A stretch of DNA of 64,000 bases from Planctomycetota bacterium. Lineage in GTDB: Bacteria > Planctomycetota > UBA1135 > GCA-002686595. Positions 44,174 to 55,930 of this stretch are shown here, piece after piece (positions within the stretch are counted from its first letter, which is position 1; each line of letters starts with the position of its first letter). The stretch is taken from contig JAEUHZ010000010.1 of NCBI GenBank assembly GCA_016795205.1, positions 1-64,000 of the forward strand, written 5' to 3'. The translations under genes were made by a program, and so were the position numbers. The notes beneath the pieces are model-generated. The model worked only from the letters and a program-made list of their open reading frames with translations, did no database searches and had not been told where the DNA came from.

Positions 44174-46657
44174 TCACTTGTCCAGGACCGCCTGCAGCGC
44201 CCGGCGGATCTGCGCGAGCTGGTCGGCGCCGATCGCGGCGCCGCTCTCGCCGAGCAGCGTCAGCGCGTGCCGCAGGTCGCTGCGCTGCGAGTCGGTCAGG
44301 TTGGCCGTGAGCAGCGGGCGGTCCTCGGGCTGCGCGCGCTCCTGGAACGTGGCCGCGTACTGCGGCACGTCGGCCGGCGTGAGCGACAGCCGCTCCAGCG
44401 CGGCCGCGATGGCGGCCTGCAGCATCGGGTCGTCCTGGAAGTCGCCGTCGGGGAAGGCGCTGCCGCGCACGTCCTGGGCCCGGCCGCGCACCTCGCGGCG
44501 CACGAGCGCGCGCACCTGCTGGGGCGTCAGCGAGGTCTCCAGGCTGGCGTACAGGCCGTCGAAGCCGGGATAACGCGCGGGATCGTCGAAATCGCACTCG
44601 CCCAGGCGCACGAGCTCGTCGCGGTCGGAAGCCCAGGCCTGGTCGAGCCAAGCCCGGATCTTCTTGGTCGCCACGACGCGCCGCATCTCCGTGATCACGG
44701 CAGGCTCCAGTCGGATCGGGTCGGCCTTGACCGCCGGCTCGACGCCGCCTTCGGAGAGCAGCGTGCCGTCCTCGCCGCGCTCGCGGTGGATCGAGCGGCC
44801 CGACGGCAGGCGGTAGCGCGCGACCGTGAGGCGCGCGCGGGGCGCGATGTCGAACTCGCCGTTCTGGTTCCAGTCCTTCGTGAGCGGCTCGCCCTCGTCG
44901 CGCCGTCCGTTGCCGTTCAAGTCCTCGAACACGTCGTCGCGCTCGCCCGGGATGGGCAACAGCTCCTGGACCGAGCCCTTGCCATACGAACGCTGGCCCA
45001 CGACGACGGCGCGCTGGTGGTCCTGCAAGGCACCAGCCACGATCTCGGAAGCCGAGGCGCTGAAGCGCGAGATCAGCACCACGACCGGCACGTCCTCCGG
45101 GACCACCGGGTCCTTGGTCGTGAACAGCCGGCGCGGCTCGCCCGCCCGGCTCTCCGTCGAGACGACCAGCTTGCCCTTGGGCAGGAACAGGTTCGCCACG
45201 TCGCGCGCCTGCGTCAGCAGTCCGCCGGTGTTCTGGCGCAGGTCGAGCACGAGCGACTTCAGCCCGTGGCGCTTCAGCTCGGTGACCGCCTTGGCCACCT
45301 CCTCGGCCGCCACGTTGCTGAACGTGTCGAGCTGCACGAGCCCCACGCCGCCCGGCAGGAGGTCGGTCTTCATCGGCGGGATCGTGACCCGCTCGCGCAT
45401 GACGACCACGGCCATGTCCTCCGTGGGCCGGTCGATGAGGCCGGTGTCCATTCCGCGCCGCCAGATGTAGAGCTTGACCGGCGTGCCGGGCTTGCCCTTC
45501 AGGCGCTTGATGATCTCGTCGAGCGGCTTCGAGCCTTGCGCGGTGTAGGTCGGCCAGTCCTCGATGCGGACGATCTTGTCCTCGCTGTGGAGGCCCATCT
45601 TGTAGGCCGGACCCGAGTAGATCGGCTGGCGGATCGTGAACAGGCCGTCCTCGGGATCCTTGCCGACGTAGGCGCCGATGCCGCCGTACTCGGGCTCCAG
45701 GAGGTCCTCGGCGAAGTTGTCCAGGTAGGCCTTGGGCGTCAGCAGGCTGGAGTGCTCGTCGAGGCTGCGCAGCATGCCGTCGAGCGCCGCGTCGAGCAGC
45801 TTCTGGCGCGTCTGCATCTCGCCCTCCAGCGAGGTCGTCTCGATCAGCCGCATCGTCTGCTCGAGCAGGCGCGCTTCGCGCGAGCCCTTGAGGTCGACGC
45901 CCTCGGACTTCTCCTTGGCGTACTCCAGCAGGTTCTTCTGGCGCCGGTCGTACAGCCGCCGCAGCTCCTCCTGCTTCAGGAAGGACTGCGCCAGACGACC
46001 CTCGGCGGAGGGCGTGGCCGCCAGGCGCTCCAGGTCCGTGCGGCCGGTCTCGACGTCGCCCGTGCGGGCCAGAGCCAGGGCGCCCAGGCCGCGCAGGCGC
46101 GGGTCGGAGGAGGACAGGTAGGAGACGAGCTCCGTGCGCGCCGTGCGCTGGGCCGCCGCGCGCCCCAGCGTGTGCTGCGCCACGGCCGCCTCGATGCGGG
46201 TCTCGGGCGCGCGCTCGTTGTCCCTGGCCAGCGCGGCGAGCGCGCCGGTCACGTCCGTGAGCTCCTCCTCGGAGAGCGCCCGGAAGCGCGTGTCGCAGAG
46301 CACGCCGGCCGCGGCGCGCGCGAGGTCCTCGGAGCGCTCGGCGAAGAGCGACGTCAGCCGCTTGGCGAGCGCCGCCACATCGGGCTCCTCGCCCGCGAGC
46401 CGCGCCGCGACGAACAGGAGGACGGCGCGGGCGTCGAGGGCCGTGCCGGTCGAGAGGGCGCGGTCGAGCGCGCCGTCCAGCGCGGCACGCTCGTCGCCCG
46501 CGGTCTGCGTCAGCGCCCCCACGGCGGCCCACAGCTCCTCGACGGACTCGCTCGCGGCGGCGGCCGCGGCGTGCTGGCGGAGCAGGGCGTCGAGGTCGGT
46601 CCCGCGCGGCGCGGAGGCCAGGAGGAGGGGGAGCGCCAGGGCGATCGGGATCAGCAT
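44174..46657 (-). CDS. S41-family C-terminal processing protease with HEAT-like N-terminus
   Basis: An 827-residue periplasmic protease. A signal peptide (LIPIALALPLLLASAP) is followed by about 200 residues of helical, HEAT-like repeats, then a PDZ domain (GIGAYVGKDPEDGLFTIRQP, GPAYKMGLHSEDKIVRIEDW) and the S41 catalytic domain. The catalytic Ser is in FSASASEIVAGAL near residue 533 and the Lys in GQRSYGKGSVQ near 558. Directly after this comes an inserted DLNGNGRRDEGE, a perfect EF-hand-like calcium loop, with a second DWNQNGEFD. The C-terminal 150 residues are helical. Close family members cut C-terminal tails of secreted proteins. The gene is divergent from moaC (227 bp). Confidence 0.88.
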   Translation of the reverse strand: MLIPIALALPLLLASAPRGTDLDALLRQHAAAAAASESVEELWAAVGALTQTAGDERAALDGALDRALSTGTALDARAVLLFVAARLAGEEPDVAALAKRLTSLFAERSEDLARAAAGVLCDTRFRALSEEELTDVTGALAALARDNERAPETRIEAAVAQHTLGRAAAQRTARTELVSYLSSSDPRLRGLGALALARTGDVETGRTDLERLAATPSAEGRLAQSFLKQEELRRLYDRRQKNLLEYAKEKSEGVDLKGSREARLLEQTMRLIETTSLEGEMQTRQKLLDAALDGMLRSLDEHSSLLTPKAYLDNFAEDLLEPEYGGIGAYVGKDPEDGLFTIRQPIYSGPAYKMGLHSEDKIVRIEDWPTYTAQGSKPLDEIIKRLKGKPGTPVKLYIWRRGMDTGLIDRPTEDMAVVVMRERVTIPPMKTDLLPGGVGLVQLDTFSNVAAEEVAKAVTELKRHGLKSLVLDLRQNTGGLLTQARDVANLFLPKGKLVVSTESRAGEPRRLFTTKDPVVPEDVPVVVLISRFSASASEIVAGALQDHQRAVVVGQRSYGKGSVQELLPIPGERDDVFEDLNGNGRRDEGEPLTKDWNQNGEFDIAPRARLTVARYRLPSGRSIHRERGEDGTLLSEGGVEPAVKADPIRLEPAVITEMRRVVATKKIRAWLDQAWASDRDELVRLGECDFDDPARYPGFDGLYASLETSLTPQQVRALVRREVRGRAQDVRGSAFPDGDFQDDPMLQAAIAAALERLSLTPADVPQYAATFQERAQPEDRPLLTANLTDSQRSDLRHALTLLGESGAAIGADQLAQIRRALQAVLDK

Positions 46658-46884
46658 GGGTGTCTGTGCGCGGCGGGTGTCGCGGCCGGAGGGGGGTCCG
46701 TCCTCCCGCCGGGCGCGACGCTGCACTCTACGATTCGGAGCGCGACGCGCGGGGGCATGAACCCAAGAGTAACTTCGCGCGCCGGCCGCGCGCCGACCCC
46801 ATCGTCGTGCGCGCCCCCGCCCATTCCAAGGGCGTGGCACGCCGTGGCTTCCCGGCGCCGGGCGCTCGGCGCTACGCTGCGGGG

Positions 46885-47418
46885 ATGGCAGGACGGAGCG
46901 CAGGTTCTCGAATCGGCCGGAGCGCGCGCGCTCCGAGCCACGTCGTCCCCGGACGCCTGGGCCCGGAGTCGCGCATGGTCGACCTGGGGGAGAAGCCCGT
47001 CACGCGCCGCTCGGCGCTGGCCCGCGCGCGGGTCGTCTTCCCCCCGGGCGTGCGCGCGACGCTCTTGGCCGGGCGCGGCCCGAAGGGGCCCGTGCTCGAG
47101 GTGGCGCGCACGGCCGCCGTGCTGGCCGCCAAGCGCACGGACGAGCTCGTGCCGCTGTGCCACACGCTGCCGCTCGACGCGCTCGAGGTCGAGTTCAGGC
47201 CCCGCGGGCGGAACGAGCTCGAGGTGCGCGTGCGCGCCGCCACCACGGGGCGCACCGGTGTCGAGATGGAAGCACTCGTCGGGGCGGCCGCGGCCGCGTT
47301 GACCCTCTACGACATGGGGAAGGCGCTCGACCACGGCATCCGCATCGAGCGCATCGAGCTGCTCGAGAAGAGCGGCGGGCGCTCGGGCACGTGGCGCGCG
47401 AGGGCCACGCGGCGATGA
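46885..47418 (+). CDS. moaC: Cyclic pyranopterin monophosphate synthase
   Basis: A 177-residue molybdenum-cofactor enzyme that, after MoaA, makes cyclic pyranopterin monophosphate. Motifs are MVDLGEKPVTRRSALARA, LAAKRTDELVPLCHTLPLDA (active-site region), TGRTGVEMEALVGAAAAALT, YDMGKALDHG and EKSGGRSGTW. The N-terminus is about 15 residues longer than usual; ATG at 46975 would delete conserved sequence and is less likely. TACGCT at 46873-46878 lies only 6 bp upstream, so the mRNA may be leaderless. It overlaps asd by 4 bp. No other moa gene is near. Confidence 0.9.
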   Translation: MAGRSAGSRIGRSARAPSHVVPGRLGPESRMVDLGEKPVTRRSALARARVVFPPGVRATLLAGRGPKGPVLEVARTAAVLAAKRTDELVPLCHTLPLDALEVEFRPRGRNELEVRVRAATTGRTGVEMEALVGAAAAALTLYDMGKALDHGIRIERIELLEKSGGRSGTWRARATRR

Positions 47419-48449
47419 AGGCCATGGACTGGACCTGGGGGGCGCGCCAGCGCGGCGCGCGGGCGGCGATCGTGGGCGCGACCGGCGCGACCGGCGTGGA
47501 GCTCGCCGACATCCTGCTCGCGGCCGGCCATCCGGCGCAGGGGCTCGCGTGCTTTGCGCGCGCCGACGGCGTGCTGCGCGCGCGCGGGCTCGAGCTCCGC
47601 GTGCGCGCGACCCCGGCGGAGGTCGAGGCGCTCGCCGCCTACGACATCGTGTTCCTGTGCACGCCCAGCGAGGTCTCGCGCGAGCTCGCACCGCGCCTGG
47701 TGGAGCACGGCGCGAGCGTGATCGACCTCTCCAGCGCGTTCCGCGAGGACCCGTCGGTCCCGCTCGTCGTCCCGGAGATCAACGGCGACGAGCTGGCGCG
47801 CCGACCGCGCCTGGTCGCGAACCCCAACTGCACGACCGCGATCGCCTGCCTGCCGCTGGCGGTGATCGCGCGCCTCGGCGGGCTCGAGGAGGTCGTCGTG
47901 GCGAGCTACCAGGCGGCCTCGGGCGCCGGTGCCGCGGGGCTCGAGACCCTGCACGCCGAGACGCGCGAGGCGGCCGGCCTGCCGCGCGCTCCCGGGCGGC
48001 CTTCGCCGTTCCCCGCGCGGCTGGCGCTCAACGTGATCCCCGCCATCGCTGCGGTCGGCGCGGACGGCCAGAGCGGTGAGGAACGCAAGATCGCCAGCGA
48101 GACGCGCAAGATCCTGGGCCTGCCCTCGCTCCCGGTCGAGTCGACGACCGTCCGCGTGCCGGTCGAGCGCTGCCATTCCGTCGCCGCGCACCTCGTGACC
48201 GCGCGCCCGGTCGCGGTGGCGGAGGTCGTCGCGGCGCTCGCGGCGGCCCCCGGCGTCGAGCACGTGGCCGACCCGCACGGGCCGCGCCCGCGCGAATGCG
48301 CCGGGCGCGACGCGGTCCAGGTCGGGCGGGTGCGCGCCGGCGCGCGCGGGCCGCGCTCGCTGGCGTTCTTCGCCGTCGGGGACCAACTCCGCAAGGGCGC
48401 GTCCCTGAACGCCGTCCAGGTCGCGGCGGCGCTGCTCGCGGCGCGCTGA
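47415..48449 (+). CDS. asd: Aspartate-semialdehyde dehydrogenase
   Basis: A 344-residue NADP enzyme of lysine, threonine, methionine and diaminopimelate synthesis. The nucleotide loop is [18 protein letters not shown], the catalytic Cys is in [15 protein letters not shown], and [49 protein letters not shown] and [13 protein letters not shown] complete the family pattern. ArgC was considered, but the [13 protein letters not shown] block and length fit Asd. ATG 47415 overlaps the moaC stop; ATG 47424 is an alternative. Confidence 0.92.
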   Translation: MKAMDWTWGARQRGARAAIVGATGATGVELADILLAAGHPAQGLACFARADGVLRARGLELRVRATPAEVEALAAYDIVFLCTPSEVSRELAPRLVEHGASVIDLSSAFREDPSVPLVVPEINGDELARRPRLVANPNCTTAIACLPLAVIARLGGLEEVVVASYQAASGAGAAGLETLHAETREAAGLPRAPGRPSPFPARLALNVIPAIAAVGADGQSGEERKIASETRKILGLPSLPVESTTVRVPVERCHSVAAHLVTARPVAVAEVVAALAAAPGVEHVADPHGPRPRECAGRDAVQVGRVRAGARGPRSLAFFAVGDQLRKGASLNAVQVAAALLAAR

Positions 48450-48473
48450 GGCGCGAATCCCAGCCCGACTCCC

Positions 48474-48481
48474 GCTATCCT
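48474..48481 (+). promoter_or_regulatory. GCTATCCT promoter-like octamer before accB
   Basis: The third copy of the octamer, 53 bp before the accB ATG at 48535 and 24 bp after the asd stop. It would start the accBC transcript. No clear -35 hexamer is visible. Confidence 0.45.
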
Positions 48482-48534
48482 CCGCCGCGCCAGCGGACGG
48501 TGACCCCCGCCCGCGCAGGAAGCCCCCCGAGCCC

Positions 48535-49023
48535 ATGGACCTCAAGCTGATCCAACGCCTGATCGCGATGATGAAGCGCGCGGGCGTCGCCGAACTCGAC
48601 GTCGAGGACCCCGCCACGGGCCTCAAGGTGCGCGTGGTCCGCGAAGGCGCTCCGGGCGCCGCCGCGTCGGCCCCCATCGTGCACCTGCTGCAGGGCGCGG
48701 GTCCCGCGCCCGCGGCCCCGGTCCCCGGCGGGCTCGCGCCGGCGGCCGCCGCTCCGGCCGCAGCGGCCGCAGCGCCGGCGGCGGCCGGCACGCCGTTCCA
48801 GAGCCCGATGGTCGGCACGTTCTACCGCGCGGGCAGCCCCGAAGCCGAGCCGTTCGTGGCGGTGGGCTCGCGCGTCGACGCCGACAGCACGCTGTGCATC
48901 ATCGAGGCCATGAAGGTCATGAACGAGATCAAGGCCGAGACCTCGGGCGTGATCACGGCCGTGCTCGTCGAGAACGGCGAGCCGGTCGAGTTCGGCCAGC
49001 CCCTGTTCCTGATCCAGTCCTGA
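48535..49023 (+). CDS. accB: Biotin carboxyl carrier protein of acetyl-CoA carboxylase
   Basis: A 162-residue protein. The N-terminus ([20 protein letters not shown]) is the dimerisation/helper region. It is followed by a Pro/Ala-rich flexible linker (residues 55-85) and a biotinyl domain with the biotin-attachment Lys in [10 protein letters not shown] and the start [17 protein letters not shown]. The protein carries CO2 from AccC to the carboxyltransferase for malonyl-CoA synthesis. Its stop shares one base with the accC start (TGATG). Confidence 0.95.
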   Translation: MDLKLIQRLIAMMKRAGVAELDVEDPATGLKVRVVREGAPGAAASAPIVHLLQGAGPAPAAPVPGGLAPAAAAPAAAAAAPAAAGTPFQSPMVGTFYRAGSPEAEPFVAVGSRVDADSTLCIIEAMKVMNEIKAETSGVITAVLVENGEPVEFGQPLFLIQS

Positions 49024-50399
49024 TGTTCCGCCGCGTCCTGATCGCGAACCGCGGCGAGATCGCGCAGCGCGTCATCCGCGCCTGCCGCGAGCTCTCCATC
49101 GAGACCGTGGCCGTGTACTCGACGGCCGACGAGGGGGCGATCTACCTGCGGCAGGCCGACCAGACCATCTGCATCGGCCCCGGGCCGAGCGCCAAGAGCT
49201 ACCTCTCGATCCCCGCCATCATCGCCGCGGCCGAGGTCGCCGACGCCGACGCGATCCACCCGGGCTACGGCTTCCTGTCCGAGAACGAGCACTTCGCCGA
49301 GGTCTGTCGCTCGTGCAAGATCCACTTCATCGGGCCCGAGCCCGAGACGATCGCCAAGCTCGGCGACAAGGTCGCGGCGCGCGAGCTGGCCCGGGCGGCG
49401 GGGGTGCCGATCGTGCCGGGCTCGGATGGCCCGGTCGAGGACGAGGCCAAGGCCATCGCGGTGGCCCACTCGATCGGCTTCCCGGTGATGATCAAGGCCG
49501 CCGCGGGCGGCGGCGGGCGCGGCATGCGCATCGCGCGCAACGAGCCGAGCCTGGTGACCGGCTTCCATGCCGCGCGCAGCGAGGCGCAGGCGGCCTTCGG
49601 TGACGGCACCGTGTACCTGGAGAAGTTCGTCGAGAACCCGCGTCACATCGAGGTCCAGATCCTGGCCGATCGGCACGGGAACGTGGTGCACCTCGGCGAG
49701 CGCGACTGCTCGATCCAGCGCCGCCACCAGAAGCTCGTCGAAGAATCGCCTTCGCCGTCCCTGACCCCGGAGCTGCGCGCGCGGATCTGCGAATCGGCCG
49801 TGCGCGTCGCGCGCCAGGCCAACTACACGAACGCCGGCACCGTCGAGTTCCTGCTCGGTCGCGACGGCCACTACTACTTCATCGAGGTCAACGCCCGCAT
49901 CCAGGTCGAGCACCCGGTCACCGAGCTCGTCACGGGCATCGACCTGATCCAGCAGCAGATCCGCGTCGCCGCCGGCGAGCGCCTGGGCTTCGGGCAGGAG
50001 GACATCAGCTTCCAAGGTCACGCGATCGAGTGCCGGATCAACGCCGAGGACCCCGACCGCGACTTCCAGCCGTCGCCCGGCCGCATCGAGCTGTTCGTGC
50101 CTCCCGGAGGGCCGGGCGTGCGGCTCGACAGCCACTGCTACAGCGGCTACCGGATCCCGCCGAACTACGACTCGATGATCGGCAAGCTGCTCGTCCACCG
50201 GCCGCGGCGCGATCTGGCGATCAAGACCATGCTGCGCGCGCTCGACGAGTTCGTCATCGAGGGCCCCAAGACCACGATCCCGCTCCAGCGCAGCGTCCTC
50301 TCGCACTCCGACTTCCGCACCGGCGACCACGACACGGGCTTCGTCGAGCGCTACTACGGCAGCCACCCGGCGATCCCGGCGGGCGGGGGGCCGCGGTGA
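49023..50399 (+). CDS. accC: Biotin carboxylase subunit of acetyl-CoA carboxylase
   Basis: A 458-residue ATP-grasp enzyme that carboxylates biotin on AccB. It starts [20 protein letters not shown] and contains [10 protein letters not shown], the Gly-rich lid [41 protein letters not shown] with the catalytic Arg, and [12 protein letters not shown]. Length is standard. The stop overlaps the GTG of an unknown lipoprotein gene. The accA and accD subunits are not in the window. Confidence 0.96.
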   Translation: MFRRVLIANRGEIAQRVIRACRELSIETVAVYSTADEGAIYLRQADQTICIGPGPSAKSYLSIPAIIAAAEVADADAIHPGYGFLSENEHFAEVCRSCKIHFIGPEPETIAKLGDKVAARELARAAGVPIVPGSDGPVEDEAKAIAVAHSIGFPVMIKAAAGGGGRGMRIARNEPSLVTGFHAARSEAQAAFGDGTVYLEKFVENPRHIEVQILADRHGNVVHLGERDCSIQRRHQKLVEESPSPSLTPELRARICESAVRVARQANYTNAGTVEFLLGRDGHYYFIEVNARIQVEHPVTELVTGIDLIQQQIRVAAGERLGFGQEDISFQGHAIECRINAEDPDRDFQPSPGRIELFVPPGGPGVRLDSHCYSGYRIPPNYDSMIGKLLVHRPRRDLAIKTMLRALDEFVIEGPKTTIPLQRSVLSHSDFRTGDHDTGFVERYYGSHPAIPAGGGPR

Positions 50400-51241
50400 A
50401 CGGCGGCCGGGGCTGGGCGCTGGCGCTGCTCCTGGCCGGGGTTTCGGCCTCGTGCTCGAGCTACAACCGCTGGCCGTTCTGGAGCACGCAGCGCCACCCC
50501 GAGCCCATGCAGGACGCGCTGGACCCGCTGCCCCCCGGCGCGCACGTCCTGTACCCCGAGGGTCCGGAGGAGGTGCTCGTCGTGCGCCATGCCGACCCCG
50601 TGCGCGTGCGGCCCGCGGGCCGCGCCGGCGGCTACCCGCTGGCCTTCCACACGAAGAACGCGCGCCTGCACGCGGGCTCGTCGGTCTCGGTCTCTCCGGG
50701 CGGCCGCGCCGAGGTCCTGTGGGACGAAGGCTCGTCGATCCTGCTCTCCGACCGCGGCTTCGGCTTGGTGGGCTCGCCCTCGCGCGGCGAGCCGCTGTTC
50801 ACGTTCCTGGAGGTCGACTCGGCCTGGATCATGCTGTCGGGCGAGGAGCAGATCGGCCTGGTCGGCGGCTCGCGGCTCTCGGCCTCGAGCGGACCGATCG
50901 CGCTGAAACGCGTGCGACCCGACGTCCTGCGCGTGCGCAACCAGTCCAAGGTCCCAGCGCGCATCGCCTTCCGCGAGGACGTGATCCAGCTCGAGCCCGG
51001 CCAGGCCGTCGACCTGCCGCTGCTCGCGGCTGGCGGCGGCCCGCTGCAGAGCGCCACGAGCGCCCAAGCCGTGCCGGGCCCGGGCTTCACCGTGCGCGTC
51101 ACCGGAGCCGTGGACACCGACGCCGACCGCTCGCGCGTGCGCGTGGTCGCCGCCGGCGAGCACGAGGTCCAGGGCCTGGGCCAGCGCGTCCGGCTCGACC
51201 GTGGCGAGTCCGTCGACTTCGCGGGGTTCGGGCCGCGCTGA
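50396..51241 (+). CDS. Hypothetical lipoprotein coupled to accC
   Basis: A 281-residue predicted lipoprotein ([14 protein letters not shown]). After a tether come beta-rich sequences such as [36 protein letters not shown] and [15 protein letters not shown]. The strand-turn pattern and repeated Gly-rich turns resemble FecR-like or cupin-like beta folds, but I cannot assign a family. The GTG start overlaps the accC stop (GTGA) and the sugar-nucleotide gene follows 17 bp later, so it may belong to the envelope cluster rather than to fatty-acid synthesis. Confidence 0.7.
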   Translation: MNGGRGWALALLLAGVSASCSSYNRWPFWSTQRHPEPMQDALDPLPPGAHVLYPEGPEEVLVVRHADPVRVRPAGRAGGYPLAFHTKNARLHAGSSVSVSPGGRAEVLWDEGSSILLSDRGFGLVGSPSRGEPLFTFLEVDSAWIMLSGEEQIGLVGGSRLSASSGPIALKRVRPDVLRVRNQSKVPARIAFREDVIQLEPGQAVDLPLLAAGGGPLQSATSAQAVPGPGFTVRVTGAVDTDADRSRVRVVAAGEHEVQGLGQRVRLDRGESVDFAGFGPR

Positions 51242-51258
51242 CCGCGCAGGGGGATTCC

Positions 51259-52227
51259 ATGGCACGTCCGCGCGCACTGATCACCGGCGGCGCCGGTTTC
51301 CTGGGCAGTCACCTGTGCGAGCGTTTCCTGGCCGAGGGCTTCGAGGTGGTCTGCATGGACAACCTCGTGACCGGCGACATCCGCAACGTCGAGCACTTGT
51401 TCGCCGACGAGCACTTCCACTTCGAGAAGCGCGACGTCACCGAGCACATCCACGTGCCCGGAGCGGTCGACAGCGTGCTGCACTTCGCCTCGCCGGCGTC
51501 GCCGATCGACTACCTGGAGCTGCCGATCCAGACCCTCAAGGTCGGCTCCCTGGGCACGCACAAGGCGCTGGGGCTGGCGCGCGCCAAGAACGCGCGCTTC
51601 CTGCTGGCGTCCACCAGCGAGTGCTACGGCGATCCGCTGGTGCACCCCCAGTCCGAGGACTACTGGGGCAACGTGAACCCGGTCGGGCCGCGCGGCGTGT
51701 ACGACGAAGCCAAGCGCTTCGCCGAGGCCATGACCATGGCCTACCACCGCTTCCACGGCCTCGACACGCGCATCGTCCGGATCTTCAACACCTACGGGCC
51801 GCGGATGCGGTTGCGCGACGGGCGGGCGCTGCCGGCGTTCATGAGCCAGGCGCTGGCGGGGGAGCCGCTGACCGTGTTCGGCGACGGCTCGCAGACGCGC
51901 TCGTTCTGCTACGTGGACGACCTGGTCGAGGGGATCTGGCGGCTCCTGAACTCCAAGGAGCACCTGCCCGTGAACATCGGGAACCCCAGCGAGATGACGA
52001 TCCTGGAGTTCGCGCAGGCGGTGATCCGCGCGACGGGCTCGCAGTCGGGGATCGAGTTCCGGCCGCTGCCGGTCGACGATCCCAAGGTGCGCCAGCCCGA
52101 CATCACGAAGGCCCGCCGGCTCCTGGGCTGGGAGCCCCGCGTGCCGCTCGCGGAGGGCTTGGCGCGCACGCTGGAGCACTTCCGGGCGCGCCTGGGCGCG
52201 CCGCCGGCCGTGCGGGGGGGGCGCTAG
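51259..52227 (+). CDS. uxs: UDP-glucuronate decarboxylase (UDP-xylose synthase)
   Basis: A 322-residue short-chain dehydrogenase of the extended type. Rossmann motif [51 protein letters not shown], the catalytic [14 protein letters not shown] and [11 protein letters not shown] (YxxxK), then FNTYGPRM match UXS enzymes that turn UDP-glucuronate into UDP-xylose. The SPASPxDY and TSECYGDP signatures separate it from 4-epimerases. It is the first sugar-nucleotide gene of the right-hand envelope cluster; glmS follows 3 bp later. Confidence 0.92.
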   Translation: MARPRALITGGAGFLGSHLCERFLAEGFEVVCMDNLVTGDIRNVEHLFADEHFHFEKRDVTEHIHVPGAVDSVLHFASPASPIDYLELPIQTLKVGSLGTHKALGLARAKNARFLLASTSECYGDPLVHPQSEDYWGNVNPVGPRGVYDEAKRFAEAMTMAYHRFHGLDTRIVRIFNTYGPRMRLRDGRALPAFMSQALAGEPLTVFGDGSQTRSFCYVDDLVEGIWRLLNSKEHLPVNIGNPSEMTILEFAQAVIRATGSQSGIEFRPLPVDDPKVRQPDITKARRLLGWEPRVPLAEGLARTLEHFRARLGAPPAVRGGR

Positions 52228-52230
52228 GCC

Positions 52231-54078
<1,848 letters not shown>

Positions 54079-54081
54079 GCG

Positions 54082-55026
54082 ATGGGCCAGCACGTCCTGA
54101 TCACCGGCGGCGCCGGCTTCATCGGCAGCCACGTGGCGCAGGCGCTCGTCGCGCGCGGCGAACGCGTCACGATCCTCGACAACTTCAACGACTTCTACGA
54201 CCCGGCGATCAAGCGCGCGAACCTGACCTACCTGCCCGGCGCAGTGGTGGTGACGGGCGACATCCGCGACCGGCCGCTGGTGGACCGGCTGCTGGGCGAG
54301 GGCCGCTTCGACGCGGTGATCCACCTGGCCGCGATGGCCGGGGTGCGGCCCTCGATCCAGGACCCGCTGCACTACGAGGATGTCAACGTGCGGGGCACGC
54401 TGCACCTCCTGGAGGCGCTCAAGGCGCGGCCCCTCACGCGCTTCGTGTTCGCCTCGAGCTCCAGCGTCTACGGCGACCGCGCCGACGTGCCGTTCCGCGA
54501 GACGGACGACATCCACCACCCGGTCTCGCCCTACGCGGCCACCAAGCGCGCTGGCGAGCTCCACTGCTGGACGTACCACCACCTGTACGGGATCCCCGTC
54601 AGCGCGCTGCGCTTCTTCACCGTCTACGGTCCGCGCCAGCGGCCCGAGATGGCGATCCACAAGTTCGTGAAGGCCGTCCTCGAGGGGCGGCCGGTGCCCT
54701 TCTTCGGAGACGGCTCCACGCGCCGCGACTACACCTACGTCGACGACATCGTCGACGGCGTGCTGCGCGCGCTCGACCGCTGCGCGGGCTACGAGATCTA
54801 CAACCTGGGCGAGTCGGCCACGACGTCGCTCTCGGAGCTGGTGGGCTTGATCGGGGAGGCCTGCGGTCGCGAGCCGCTCCTCGACCGGCAGCCCATGCAA
54901 CCCGGCGACGTGCTCGTCACCTACGCCGACGTGTCCAAGGCGCGCGCGCGGCTCGGCTACGACCCGCGGACCAGCGTGCGCGAGGGCTTGGCGCGCTTCG
55001 TGCGCTGGTACCGCGAGCAGCGCTGA
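54082..55026 (+). CDS. UDP-glucuronate 4-epimerase-like NAD-dependent epimerase
   Basis: A 314-residue extended SDR. It has ITGGAGFIGSHVAQAL, the LDNFNDFYDPAIKRANL segment and LAAMAGVRPSIQDPLHY, typical of glucuronate 4-epimerases (CapI/LpsL/GAE), the catalytic SSSSVYGD and YAATKRAGE (YxxxK), and RFFTVYGPRQRPEMA. It would convert UDP-glucuronate to UDP-galacturonate for polysaccharide synthesis. A GalE role is possible but less likely. It starts 3 bp after glmS and is convergent with the pseudouridine synthase gene, 16 bp apart. Confidence 0.87.
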   Translation: MGQHVLITGGAGFIGSHVAQALVARGERVTILDNFNDFYDPAIKRANLTYLPGAVVVTGDIRDRPLVDRLLGEGRFDAVIHLAAMAGVRPSIQDPLHYEDVNVRGTLHLLEALKARPLTRFVFASSSSVYGDRADVPFRETDDIHHPVSPYAATKRAGELHCWTYHHLYGIPVSALRFFTVYGPRQRPEMAIHKFVKAVLEGRPVPFFGDGSTRRDYTYVDDIVDGVLRALDRCAGYEIYNLGESATTSLSELVGLIGEACGREPLLDRQPMQPGDVLVTYADVSKARARLGYDPRTSVREGLARFVRWYREQR

Positions 55027-55042
55027 TCCGCACGGGGCGGGC

Positions 55043-55930
55043 TCAGCCGGAGTGCCTCCAGGGCGCCGGCGCGCGCAGCCGGACGCGGACCCCGCTCACG
55101 GGGTGGTCGAACTTGAGCCCGGCCGCGTGCAGGTGGTAGCCGCCCGTGCCGGGCGTCACGTCGCTGATCGCGACTCCGCCCGGGCCGAACAACGGATCGC
55201 CCACGATCGGCGCGCCCAGCGCCGCGAGGTGGATGCGGATCTGGTCGGGGCGTCCGGTGATCGGCTGCGCGGCGACCAGCGTCGTGTGTGCGCCGCGACG
55301 CAGCACCCGCACGCGCGTGCGTGCCGGCTTGCCGCCGGCACGCGCGACGTGGATGCGGATCGGGCCGTGCTGCACGTCGCCGATCGGCTGCTCGGCCACG
55401 CACGAGTCGGGCAGCCGCGCGCCCGCGACCAGCGCGAGATAGGTCTTCGTGGGCGTGCGCGCGCGGAACTGGCGCGAGAGCGCGGCGCGAGCCACGAACG
55501 TCTTGCCCAACAGCAAGAGCCCCGACGTGCCGCGGCCCAGGCGGTGGATCGGCGCGGCCTCGGCCCGGTCCGGCGCGCTGGCGCGCACGAGGTGGAACAC
55601 CGTGTGCGCCAGGAATGGCCCGGCGGGCAGCACTTGCAGCCCCGCGGGCTTGTGCACGACGAGCACGTGCGGGTCCTCGAACACGACCGGCAGGTCGAGC
55701 GGCGCATCGGGCTCGGCCCACGGCGGCCGGTGGTACGTGACCCGGTCGCCGGCTGTGACGCGGCGCGCGGTGGTGGCCACGGTGCCATTCACGCACACCA
55801 GTCCGGCGGCGATCGCGGCGTCCCACTCCTCGGGCGTGCGCTTCACGAAGCGTCGCGTCAGGTGCTCGAGCAGCGTCAGGCCCTGCTCGCGACCCGCGAC
55901 GTGGCTCGTGTAGACGAAACCCCCGTTCAT
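55043..55930 (-). CDS. RluA-family pseudouridine synthase with altered HRLD motif
   Basis: A 295-residue RNA-modification enzyme. The N-terminus resembles an S4-like region (AAIAAGLVCVNGTVATTARRV), followed by the catalytic domain: VLVVHKPAGLQVLP, IHRLGRGTSGLLLLGK, KTYLALVAGA and RPDQIRIHLAALGAPIVGDP. In canonical RluA enzymes the motif is HRLD with catalytic Asp; here it is HRLG. A subgroup with HRLGRGTSG is known to me from cyanobacteria and plants, so this is likely a subfamily trait. The start overlaps the stop of the Ada-like gene by 4 bp. Confidence 0.85.
   Translation of the reverse strand: MNGGFVYTSHVAGREQGLTLLEHLTRRFVKRTPEEWDAAIAAGLVCVNGTVATTARRVTAGDRVTYHRPPWAEPDAPLDLPVVFEDPHVLVVHKPAGLQVLPAGPFLAHTVFHLVRASAPDRAEAAPIHRLGRGTSGLLLLGKTFVARAALSRQFRARTPTKTYLALVAGARLPDSCVAEQPIGDVQHGPIRIHVARAGGKPARTRVRVLRRGAHTTLVAAQPITGRPDQIRIHLAALGAPIVGDPLFGPGGVAISDVTPGTGGYHLHAAGLKFDHPVSGVRVRLRAPAPWRHSG

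Noticed and set aside
47415..48449. ArgC (N-acetyl-gamma-glutamyl-phosphate reductase)
   Set aside because: The Rossmann loop and catalytic Cys context are shared, but [25 protein letters not shown] and [13 protein letters not shown] are aspartate-semialdehyde dehydrogenase features.
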